A stretch of 6,136 nucleotides of DNA from DATMRS01 sp035566015 (GTDB taxonomy: Bacteria > Pseudomonadota > Alphaproteobacteria > Sphingomonadales > Sphingomonadaceae). The notes beneath the pieces are model-generated. The model did no database searches. It had not been told where the DNA came from and saw only the letters and a program-made list of their open reading frames with translations. A program made the translations under genes and the position numbers. Of the stretch, positions 1-5,554 are shown piece by piece. Location: the NCBI GenBank assembly GCA_035566015.1, contig DATMRS010000013.1:1-6136 (forward strand). Direction: 5' to 3'. Numbering within the stretch: the first letter of the stretch is position 1; every line of letters starts with the position of its first letter.

Positions 1-1
1 T

Positions 2-196
2 GAGGCTGGCGAGCGGACGATCGCACTTGCGCCCGACTTGCTACAAGCTACCTTCAGCCAAGAATTTGCGACGCTTCCGGTGTGGGAGCAGGCGATGATC
101 CTCGCGGGCCTTGATCGTCTCAGCGACATCCTGGGAATAGCTAGGAGCGATGTCGCACCGCTGCTGGATTCCGGAGCGATCGATCGATCGACCTAG
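2..196 (+). CDS. 3' end of a gene entering from the left, possibly MarR-type regulator
   Basis: The frame starting at base 2 is open from the window edge to a TAG at 194-196, giving the last 64 residues of a protein. The visible part begins EAGERTIALAPDLL and continues through FATLPVWEQAMILAGLDRLSDIL to a short polar tail. A charged turn followed by a strand-like TIALAP and a long leucine-rich helix is how MarR-family proteins finish (wing, then C-terminal dimerisation helix), so I suggest a MarR-like regulator. The helix-turn-helix itself lies outside the window, so the family is tentative. Codon use is ordinary for the region. The stop falls just after a run of overlapping GATC sites (177-190). 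The gene is convergent with the exported-protein gene at 370-1428. Confidence 0.55.
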   Translation, partial: EAGERTIALAPDLLQATFSQEFATLPVWEQAMILAGLDRLSDILGIARSDVAPLLDSGAIDRST

Positions 197-236
197 AGCC
201 GAGGGTATATCGCGCTGGCACCCTTGCAGGGCATGG

Positions 237-422
237 ATGATATCGCGACCAAGCGTGGACTATGCCGGCGGCGCCGGCGACACCCGCACGACCATCGCCG
301 GGACGACCGAGGTGGTCGATCTCACCGGCGGCTTCGCCAGCGCGGTGGTTTCGGCACAATTGGCGTTTCTTACTGCAGGTGGGCGACACAGGCTTTCAGA
401 ACCGATTGGCTGGTCTCGTTGA
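237..422 (+). pseudogene. Coding-like remnant in the convergent gap, function unknown
   Basis: Frame 3 reads MISRPSVDYAGGAGDTRTTI and continues with a TTEVVDLTGGFASAVVSAQ-type sequence before ending at TGA 420-422. From 255 to about 347 almost every codon ends in G or C (29 of the first 31 from GTG 255), with G-rich first positions, as in the real genes here. Upstream, the coding-like reading moves to the other frame (ATG 233, MDDIATKR), as if a one-base shift near 253-256 had broken a longer gene. The 3' part (370-422) runs antisense into the end of the exported-protein gene and no longer looks coding. No good ribosome binding site is visible. It could be a decayed gene fragment or a very small gene. 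I do not recognise the family. Confidence 0.25.
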
Positions 423-1428
423 AATGGGCCAGAGGGAACGGTGGCAGGTCGATCCAGTAATCCCGGTTCGCGACCGTCCACGCGGCGGGAACCACGGCAT
501 AATCCTGGCTGCCGGCTGTTTGCATGATGGCTAGGGCGGCCCGCGAGAGCTGACCGATATAGGCAGGTGTGTCCCGCACCTGTTGCAGCACCATGTCGGC
601 ATGTTCGCCGTTGGGTCCGGGCTCGCCGATTTCGAGCATGATCGGCATGCCCGAGGGCGGCGTGTTGGCGCCGGGTGGGAACGAGACGACAATCGACGGA
701 ATATTGTCCGCGCAGGCGACCACCACCTTGATGCGGTCCGGCGTACCGTCGGACATGGCGATCGAGGCTCCATTCTTGCCGGCCGCCGGCCCGATGAATT
801 TCCAGTCGTATTTCGGGTTCTTGTCCGGACGGTCGCCGGCCACGGGCGCTGCTTCGGCCGCCTTGAGCGCGGCTGGCTCGGCGGCGGTGTAAGTCGTCTT
901 GAAGCCTTTCGGCGTCCAGCTCATCGTGCCGTAGCAGGTGTCGGCTCCGCTCTTGTGACCGCAGAAAGTGCCGTGCGCGGCAAACGCAAGGCTCTGCTTG
1001 CCACCGACGGGCTGGGTGATTGCGAATCCCTGATAGTTGTCGCCGCCCGCCTCGCGCAGCCGGTCACCCTGGGAAACCAGGATCCCGATCTGACAACCGG
1101 CGGACCCGCAATATTCGGAATAACCGAGCGACGGACAGACGAGCTCGGACATATGCACGATGTAGTCGGGCTTGCCGTCACCGTTGAAATCGGCCGTTTC
1201 GGCGAAGCCGTCCTCGCTGGTGACATGCAGCTTGTCGCCCGCCTCGCGGCATTCCTGGCGCGCCTGGTCGAAATACGCGCGGACTTCGGGCGGCAGGCGT
1301 TTCGCCGGCTCCGCTGCTAGGGCGGCTGGCGCGCTGACAACGGTGGCACCGAGCGCGAGCGTCAGGAGGTTGAAGACATCGCCGCCGATCCGATGAAGGC
1401 CCCTCAGGTTCCATTTTGCCACGCCCAT
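370..1428 (-). CDS. Exported cysteine-rich protein with a DxNxDGxxD calcium-loop motif
   Basis: The product is 352 residues and probably periplasmic. It opens with a typical signal peptide: K5, R9 and R13, a hydrophobic run around residues 19-33, then APAALA|AEP with likely cleavage after A38. The mature part has DFNGDGKPDYIV at 80-91, which fits the DxNxDGxxD calcium-binding loop found in FG-GAP/VCBS-type and dockerin-like repeats, but only one copy is present. Eight cysteines (60, 98, 107, 112, 156, 165, 239, 347) suggest disulfides. An Ala/Pro-rich linker near 182-203 separates two halves, and the second half shows no motif I recognise. The start was set at ATG 1428. A GTG directly before it (1431) is also possible, since AGGAG at 1438-1442 lies 6 nt from the GTG and 9 nt from the ATG. 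The gene follows the membrane-protein gene by about 60 bp on the same strand, probably in one transcript. Molecular function is unknown. Confidence 0.88.
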   Translation of the reverse strand: MGVAKWNLRGLHRIGGDVFNLLTLALGATVVSAPAALAAEPAKRLPPEVRAYFDQARQECREAGDKLHVTSEDGFAETADFNGDGKPDYIVHMSELVCPSLGYSEYCGSAGCQIGILVSQGDRLREAGGDNYQGFAITQPVGGKQSLAFAAHGTFCGHKSGADTCYGTMSWTPKGFKTTYTAAEPAALKAAEAAPVAGDRPDKNPKYDWKFIGPAAGKNGASIAMSDGTPDRIKVVVACADNIPSIVVSFPPGANTPPSGMPIMLEIGEPGPNGEHADMVLQQVRDTPAYIGQLSRAALAIMQTAGSQDYAVVPAAWTVANRDYWIDLPPFPLAHFNETSQSVLKACVAHLQ

Positions 1429-1492
1429 CACTGTTTTCTCCTATCCATGCTCGCGATTGCCGGTGTGAGGGCTAACGCTACCCGTCCCCGCT

Positions 1493-2104
1493 TCACTGAA
1501 CTGCTTTGGGTGCGGGCTGGCTGATCTTGAGTTGTGCGCGCAGGGCCGCGACCTGGCCGGTGAAGGCATTCCGGCGTTTGCCCAGCCAGAAGAAATAGGC
1601 AGCGCAGGGGGCCATAAGCAGCACGCCGAGGACGACGCTCGACAGGAAAAAGACGAATACGCCGATCAGGGCGAGAAAGAGCGATATCGCGCCGAACACC
1701 GATGAGATCATCGGGAAGCAGGCCTTGTTCACCGCTGAGCCGATGAAATCCAGCGCGCCGGTATTGTGGTTGAAGATTGCGACGAACGGTCCATCCGTCC
1801 GGCCTCTGGGTATTGCCCAGATCAGCGACACCCAATGACCCTGCCGCACCGCCAGGTGCACATCCTCCACTTTCAGGGATTCTTCCTCCCCATCGGCTGT
1901 GCGGATAATGATCTGGTCATGGGTCGTGTGTTTCGACTTGACCGGGTCCTTCTCGATATATCCCGATCCATGGCTGACCACGCCGCGGCCGCCGCCGCCG
2001 GAGATTTCAGTGGTGACCCATTTCTGCGTATCCATCACCTCGCCGCTCATGCTGTGAATGGCGATCTGGCGCGAGCCGAGGGTAATGGTCGTCATCTGCG
2101 TCAT
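1493..2104 (-). CDS. Two-helix membrane protein of unknown function with a glycine-rich N-terminal domain
   Basis: The 203-residue product has a soluble N-terminal part of about 125 residues, two adjacent hydrophobic helices (roughly 131-153 and 155-175) and a basic amphipathic tail (GKRRNAFTGQVAALRAQL). The soluble part contains TTEISGGGGRG at 31-41, a strand-like HDQIIIRTADGEEESLKVED segment, VRQGHWVSLIW at 86-96 and GPFVAIFNHNTG at 105-116. The layout of a Gly run, an -I-R-T-x-D-G- strand, VRxGHxVS and NHxTG resembles, from memory, unnamed small membrane proteins in many Proteobacteria. I know of no assigned function. The frame is open further upstream to 2506, but that part is antisense to the kinase gene and is Ser/Arg-rich junk. 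ATG 2104 is chosen because AAGGGAGG at 2109-2116 places GGAG 5 nt before it. It is the first gene of a probable leftward operon and is divergent from the kinase-regulator gene. Confidence 0.85.
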   Translation of the reverse strand: MTQMTTITLGSRQIAIHSMSGEVMDTQKWVTTEISGGGGRGVVSHGSGYIEKDPVKSKHTTHDQIIIRTADGEEESLKVEDVHLAVRQGHWVSLIWAIPRGRTDGPFVAIFNHNTGALDFIGSAVNKACFPMISSVFGAISLFLALIGVFVFFLSSVVLGVLLMAPCAAYFFWLGKRRNAFTGQVAALRAQLKISQPAPKAVQ

Positions 2105-2108
2105 GCCG

Positions 2109-2116
2109 CCTCCCTT
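2109..2116 (-). promoter_or_regulatory. Strong ribosome binding site for the membrane-protein gene
   Basis: Read on the minus strand the sequence is AAGGGAGG, with its GGAG core 5 nt before ATG 2104. This fixes the start of the membrane-protein gene at 2104 and excludes the longer open frame that extends back into the kinase-regulator gene. Confidence 0.8.
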
Positions 2117-2150
2117 TCCAAAAAGGATCGTTGATCTGCGGCGGCTAGAT

Positions 2151-2179
2151 ATGCTGTTCTCCGGCGTGGCGCTTATCAA
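2151..2179 (-). promoter_or_regulatory. Weak candidate sigma70-type promoter for the leftward operon
   Basis: On the minus strand TTGATA (2174-2179) differs from the consensus -35 by one base. Seventeen bases later CAGCAT (2151-2156) is only a 3 of 6 match to TATAAT. The position, about 50 bp upstream of ATG 2104, is sensible. The -35 element lies inside the direct repeats at 2173-2191, so a protein bound there could block or alter initiation. The -10 match is poor and the call is tentative. Confidence 0.2.
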
Positions 2180-2191
2180 GAAGTTATGAAG
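2173..2191. promoter_or_regulatory. Direct repeat with 11-bp period, possible winged-helix operator
   Basis: TTATCAAG at 2173-2180 and TTATGAAG at 2184-2191 match at 7 of 8 positions and start exactly 11 bp apart, one helical turn. OmpR/PhoB-type winged helices typically bind as head-to-tail dimers on direct repeats of about this spacing, and the adjacent rightward gene encodes such a domain. The pair lies 16 bp upstream of that gene's ATG and within the divergent promoter region. Binding by that protein is inference. Only two copies are seen and chance is possible. Confidence 0.3.
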
Positions 2192-2207
2192 TGTGGTCGG
2201 GGGCGAT

Positions 2208-4946
2208 ATGTCGCGCAAATCAGGCAGTTCCCGGCGGGACCGGCTGATCTGGACGGTCGGTGCGGCACAGGTCGATGAATCGAGTTGGCGGTTACGCGTC
2301 GCCGGGCGCGACGTGGACATCGAGCAGAAGCCGATGGAGCTGCTGCTGGCACTGCTGCACCGTAACGGCGAAGTCGTCACCAAGGACGAACTGCTCGATC
2401 TCGTGTGGCCCGGCGTTACCGTGGTGCCCGCCTCGCTGCCGACTGCCATTGCCAAGCTGCGCCGCGCGCTGGGCGATGAAGCCGCTATCGTCGAGACCGT
2501 GCCCAAGCTCGGCTATCGCATTGCCGGCACCGCGAACGTGCAATGCATGCAAGCGAACGAACGCCCGCTGATCGGGTTCATGGCCGGCGATCCCGTGCCT
2601 GGCGCGGCCGGCTGGCGGCTCTCTCGCTCGATCGCTCGCGGCGATGCCGACGATGTCTGGCTCGCACGGTCGGACACCGGCGAAGCGCGCGTGTTCAAAT
2701 TTGCCGAGACACCCGCTCGGCTGCGCCAGCTCAAGCGCGAGGCACGGGCCGGGCAAGTGCTCGCCGCGCTCGGCGACAGCTCGAAGCGGTTCGTGCTGCC
2801 GGTCGCCCATGTATTCGATCGTGTGCCCGCCTGGCTCGCGTTCCCGGATGCGGGGGTGGATCTGGGGCAGTGGTTCATGCGATGCGGCGCTGGCCTCGAC
2901 CGCGCCGGGCGAATCGCTCTGGTGGAGCAGGCGGCGCGTGCGATCGCTGGCGCGCACAGTGTTGGCGTGCTGCACCTCGATCTCAAGCCATCGAACCTAC
3001 TGGTATCGATCCAGGCCGATGGGCCGCGTGTTCGCGTGATCGATTTCGGCAGTTCGGTCCTGCTCGATCATCCGCGCCTCCGCGCCGCCGCACTGGCCGG
3101 GATGACGATCACCGAGCCTGCTGACAGCAACGCGTCGTCGCCGGCTGGAACGCCTCTCTACGCCGCGCCTGAACTGATCGGGAGCGGCGCACCGTCGGCG
3201 GCGTCCGACATCTATGCCTTGGGGCTGATCCTCTTCCAGGTCCTCGCCGGCGACCTCAACCGCCCGCTCGCCCCTGGCTGGGAGGACTTGATCGACGACC
3301 CCCTGCTGCGCGATGATATCGCCCGGGCCTCGGCGCTCGACCCGGCGCATCGCTTCCCCTCGGCCGAGCTATTGGCCGACAATCTCGCCACGCTGGATGT
3401 CCGGCGCGCCGAAGCTGCGCGCGTCGCTGCCGAGGCTGCCGAGGGAGACCGAATCCGGCGGGAGGTGGAGCGGACGCGCGCGCGCAGACCGTGGGCGATC
3501 GCTGCCGGGGTCGCGCTTACGCTGGGCGTCGTCGGAGCGTCTGCCGCGGCGTGGGAAGCTGCGCGCGCACGCGACGAGGCACGACGCCAGACGGCGATCA
3601 CCACTGCGATCAACAGCTTCCTCGCCGACGACTTGCTGGCGCGCGGTGATCCGTCGAAAAGCGGCAGCGCCGGCGAAACGCTGATCGACGCTACCCGCCG
3701 TGCCGAGCCTGAGATCGGCCGCCGTTTCGGCAAGGCCCCATTGGTCGCCGCGCGGCTCTATCACACGCTTGCCCGCGTCTATGCCCAGCAGTCCGATTGG
3801 GCAGCGGCGCGCGCCGCCTATACCAGGGCCGATGCCGCCTACGCCCGCGCCGGCGCCGCCGACAGCAAGCCGGCGGCGATCGCGCGGTTACAACACGCTT
3901 CGACTGAGGCGTTGTCCTACACGGAAGGGTCGGTTGAACGCGCGCGGGCGATCATAGCGCAGGAGCGGGCACGCTTGCCGGGGGACGAAGACCGGATCGA
4001 CCCGGAAGTGCGCGTTTGGCTCGCCTCGGCGCGCGGGATGGTCGAACTGGCCGGCGGTGACATCCACGTTTCGCGCGACCAGTTCGGTCTCGCCGCGCAG
4101 ATTGCTGACAGTATGCCTGGGCAGTTCGACGCGCGTACTCGCAACGACTTCCATCAGCGCTACGCCTTCACGCTGATCCGGCTTGGGGACGGCAAGGGAG
4201 CGGAAGCGGCGATCAAGCCCCTGCTGGCCGCGCAGGCCCGACTTCTTGGTCCGACCAATCCCGACGTGCTGCTGCTCAGAATGAATCTGGGCCAAGCTTA
4301 CCTCTATCAGCGGCGTTTTGCCGATGCGGTGAAGGAATTGTCGGCTGTGCTGCCGCTGATGCGACAGCAACTCGGCCCCGATCACCGCCTCGTCCAACAG
4401 ACGCTCGCGGCGCGGGTCGAAGCCTATGGTGATCTCGGTAATTATCAAGCATCGATCGCCGATGGCCGCGAACTCTATGCGATCGCGCTCAAGCAGCAAG
4501 GGTTGCGCGCCTTCCGCCCGATCGTCGCCCTGTCAGACCTGGCGACGTCGGAATGCCGGGCCCGGGACCTTGCCAATGGCGTTGCCCATGCGCGCAAGGC
4601 CTATCGCACCTCGCTCGACACCTTCGGACCGGAGGCGGCGCTGACCCAGGGTGTCGCCATGGCCTTGGCACAATGCTTGATCGAAGCGGGCCAGGATGCC
4701 GCCGCCACACCGCTTATCGCGCATATCGACCGCAAGGCGGTTGCTGAGCTGGCATCCGATCCGCACTGGGGGGCGAATATCGATCTGGCGCAGGCCGAAA
4801 TCTCCGTCCATGCCCAACGGTGGGAAGATGCTGCGGCCGATCTTCACGCCGCTGCTGTGGCGTATGCCTCACCGCAATCGGATGTCTTCCAACACCGTAA
4901 ATTCGAAACCTTGAGCGCACTCGTCGCTCGTTCAGATACCAGGTAA
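2208..4946 (+). CDS. Membrane-anchored OmpR-type DNA-binding / Ser-Thr protein kinase / TPR fusion regulator
   Basis: The product is 912 residues. (1) Residues ~14-106 form an OmpR/PhoB (Trans_reg_C) winged helix: KPMELLLALL, then VVTKDELLDLVWPGV, LPTAIAKLRRALGD and ETVPKLGYRI at the wing. (2) Residues ~136-397 form a Hanks-type kinase: a degenerate Gly loop (only G145), Lys164, Glu178, catalytic HLDLKPSN (D258, K260, N263), metal-binding DFG at 279-281, GTPLYAAPE at 314-322, SDIYALG at 333-339 and R382 of subdomain XI. All core catalytic residues are present. (3) Residues ~400-428 form a charged helical stretch rich in Ala/Arg/Glu. (4) One membrane helix lies at about 429-448, preceded by RTRARR, which predicts an N-inside topology. 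(5) Residues ~460-912 are helical TPR-like units, e.g. ARLYHTLARVYAQQSDWAAA and MNLGQAYLYQRRFADAV, as in kinase-TM-TPR proteins. ATG 2208 is preferred because GGGGG lies just upstream (2199-2203). GTG 2193 in frame would add five residues. The role is probably a signal-responsive transcription regulator with kinase activity; its target and ligand are unknown. Confidence 0.95.
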   Translation: MSRKSGSSRRDRLIWTVGAAQVDESSWRLRVAGRDVDIEQKPMELLLALLHRNGEVVTKDELLDLVWPGVTVVPASLPTAIAKLRRALGDEAAIVETVPKLGYRIAGTANVQCMQANERPLIGFMAGDPVPGAAGWRLSRSIARGDADDVWLARSDTGEARVFKFAETPARLRQLKREARAGQVLAALGDSSKRFVLPVAHVFDRVPAWLAFPDAGVDLGQWFMRCGAGLDRAGRIALVEQAARAIAGAHSVGVLHLDLKPSNLLVSIQADGPRVRVIDFGSSVLLDHPRLRAAALAGMTITEPADSNASSPAGTPLYAAPELIGSGAPSAASDIYALGLILFQVLAGDLNRPLAPGWEDLIDDPLLRDDIARASALDPAHRFPSAELLADNLATLDVRRAEAARVAAEAAEGDRIRREVERTRARRPWAIAAGVALTLGVVGASAAAWEAARARDEARRQTAITTAINSFLADDLLARGDPSKSGSAGETLIDATRRAEPEIGRRFGKAPLVAARLYHTLARVYAQQSDWAAARAAYTRADAAYARAGAADSKPAAIARLQHASTEALSYTEGSVERARAIIAQERARLPGDEDRIDPEVRVWLASARGMVELAGGDIHVSRDQFGLAAQIADSMPGQFDARTRNDFHQRYAFTLIRLGDGKGAEAAIKPLLAAQARLLGPTNPDVLLLRMNLGQAYLYQRRFADAVKELSAVLPLMRQQLGPDHRLVQQTLAARVEAYGDLGNYQASIADGRELYAIALKQQGLRAFRPIVALSDLATSECRARDLANGVAHARKAYRTSLDTFGPEAALTQGVAMALAQCLIEAGQDAAATPLIAHIDRKAVAELASDPHWGANIDLAQAEISVHAQRWEDAAADLHAAAVAYASPQSDVFQHRKFETLSALVARSDTR

Positions 4947-4973
4947 CCAATCCGAGCCAGCGATGGCGGGCTG

Positions 4974-5186
4974 ATGCCCTTGGCGACCTCGCAGTGTCGC
5001 CTAGCCGCCAACTTGCGACGTCTCTGTCACGAAACCGGCTGAAGCCAGACGGAATTCGCCGGCCGAGCCGGGATCGCCGTACCTAGTATCAGCCATCTCG
5101 AGCGCGGTGCCCGCAATCCCACTATCACGATTATCGGGAGGCTCGCAAAGTCACTCAAGGTGAAGTCGAGGTCATTGCTCGAGTGA
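4974..5186 (+). pseudogene. XRE-family helix-turn-helix regulator gene interrupted by an in-frame TGA
   Basis: From ATG 4974 the frame reads MPLATSQCRLAANLRRLCHE, then TG, then TGA at 5040-5042. It continues without a shift as SQTEFAGRAGIAVPSISHLE, RGARNPTITIIGRLAKSLKV and a short tail ending at TGA 5184-5186. This is an almost textbook Cro/C1 (HTH_3) domain: LRxLxxxxG-(L)-SQxxFAxxAGI, then SISxLERGxRNPT and a final LAKSLKV helix. The stop sits where most family members have Leu, between helix 1 and helix 2. Total length (70 codons plus stop) fits small stand-alone XRE repressors. No frameshift is needed, so only one codon is wrong. The gene starts 27 bp after the kinase gene ends. It may be a recent pseudogene, a sequencing error or a readthrough case. 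The Shine-Dalgarno match is weak (GGCGGG). Confidence 0.75.
4982..5001. repeat. Short inverted repeat just after the kinase-regulator gene
   Basis: GGCGAC (4982-4987) and GTCGCC (4996-5001) form a perfect 6-bp stem with an 8-nt loop, 36 bp past the kinase stop and inside the first codons of the broken XRE gene. No T-run follows, so it is a poor intrinsic terminator. It could be chance. Confidence 0.25.
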
Positions 5187-5365
5187 ACGGCGGCTTTGCG
5201 CCTTCATGCCCGTCATTCGATGTCTCTGCAGCAAGAGGACATGGCGAACGGCCATATGCAACGGAGCCATTTTTTGTCGATTGGCAATCCGGCCACAATA
5301 TCGGGAAGGGTGAGTGGATCATCGGGAAGGATGAGCGGATCGCCCCACCCTATCAACAGAAGTGA
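5183..5365 (+). CDS. Doubtful 60-codon ORF containing a tandem heptapeptide
   Basis: The ORF begins at a GTG (5183) that overlaps the stop of the broken XRE gene and ends at TGA 5363-5365, which overlaps the ATG of the next ORF. The first third looks non-coding. The later part (ATEPFFVDWQSGHNIGKGEW) is more protein-like and holds two adjacent heptapeptides, IGKGEWI and IGKDERI, made by a 21-bp tandem repeat. Codon third positions are only moderately GC-rich and there is no clear ribosome binding site at the GTG. It may be a real small gene coupled to its neighbours, the relic of an older gene, or a non-coding leader. No family is recognised. Confidence 0.2.
   Translation: MNGGFAPSCPSFDVSAARGHGERPYATEPFFVDWQSGHNIGKGEWIIGKDERIAPPYQQK
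5300..5341. repeat. Two adjacent 21-bp direct repeats (19 of 21 identical)
   Basis: Copy 1 is 5300-5320 and copy 2 is 5321-5341. Both begin ATCGGGAAGG and end GGATC, and they differ only at 5310/5331 (G/A) and 5315/5336 (T/C). The unit equals seven codons and two DNA helical turns, so it could be a coding duplication or a pair of operator half-sites. It lies 24 bp upstream of ATG 5365 and just downstream of a weak promoter-like stretch (TTGTCG 5274, CAATAT 5296). Confidence 0.8.
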
Positions 5366-5523
5366 TGACGACGGCGCCGCTTCCCTCAGCCTATCTTGAA
5401 CGCGTTCTCGCAGACGTGCGCCGCGCTCACACCCGTTATGACGCCGTTGAAGAGGATGGGAATGGCTTTGGCTCCGCGACGTTCGGGGAAATCGTCAAGG
5501 GGGCATTAAAGGACGGCATATAG
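5365..5523 (+). CDS. Small 52-residue protein of unknown function
   Basis: ATG 5365 to TAG 5521-5523 encodes a 52-residue product starting MTTAPLPSAYLERVLADVRR and ending IVKGALKDGI. The N-terminal half is predicted to be helical (AYLERVLADVRRAHTRYDAV), followed by a Gly-rich acidic turn (EEDGNGFG) and a short second helix. There is no signal peptide or membrane segment. About 63% of codons end in G or C, lower than in the kinase gene but consistent with coding. The ATG overlaps the preceding TGA (TGATG), an arrangement typical of translational coupling, and the upstream AGAAG is a weak ribosome site. The stop is 31 bp before the next gene, so the two are probably co-transcribed. No family is recognised. 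It could also be the surviving 3' part of a larger gene. Confidence 0.45.
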   Translation: MTTAPLPSAYLERVLADVRRAHTRYDAVEEDGNGFGSATFGEIVKGALKDGI

Positions 5524-5535
5524 CCGTATCGGCTA
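5521..5535. repeat. 15-bp palindrome between the small ORF and the exported-protein gene
   Basis: TAGCCG (5521-5526) and CGGCTA (5530-5535) are perfect inverted repeats around a TAT centre. The left arm contains the TAG stop of the 52-codon ORF, and the right arm ends 7 bp before the Shine-Dalgarno sequence of the next gene. There is no T-run, so a terminator is unlikely. It could be an operator or a small intercistronic hairpin that affects translation. Confidence 0.5.
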
Positions 5536-5542
5536 ACAGGGG

Positions 5543-5550
5543 AAGGAGGA
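5543..5550 (+). promoter_or_regulatory. Strong ribosome binding site for the exported-protein gene
   Basis: AAGGAGGA at 5543-5550 is nearly the full anti-Shine-Dalgarno match and lies 4 nt before ATG 5555. It supports that start for a gene that leaves the window on the right. Confidence 0.85.
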
Positions 5551-5554
5551 CAGG

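Noticed and set aside
177..190. Run of overlapping GATC/CGATCG sites
   Set aside because: It is a 14-bp self-complementary simple repeat inside the last codons of the upstream gene. CGATCG is common in GC-rich genomes, and nothing else suggests an origin or methylation switch.
264..278. GCCGGC-GGC-GCCGGC hairpin as terminator of the convergent genes
   Set aside because: There is no T-run on either side, it lies inside a coding-like stretch, and GCCGGC is frequent in this composition.
583..1320. Long plus-strand ORF (245 codons) opposite the exported-protein gene
   Set aside because: It is antisense to a gene with a signal peptide, good ribosome site and coherent motifs. Its product is Arg/Gly/His-rich without domain features, as expected from the complement of GC-rich coding DNA.
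2131..2160. Rightward promoter TTGATC with TAGATA or CTGTTC for the kinase-regulator gene
   Set aside because: TAGATA is only 9 bp from the TTGATC, and the properly spaced hexamer is a poor -10 match.
2105..2506. N-terminal extension of the membrane-protein frame back to 2506
   Set aside because: The added 134 residues are Ser/Arg-rich and antisense to the winged-helix domain, and a strong ribosome site fixes the start at 2104.
2292..2975. Minus-strand ORF (227 codons) inside the kinase-regulator gene
   Set aside because: It is a shadow of a clearly coding strand (winged helix and kinase motifs) with His/Arg/Ala-biased composition and no ribosome site.
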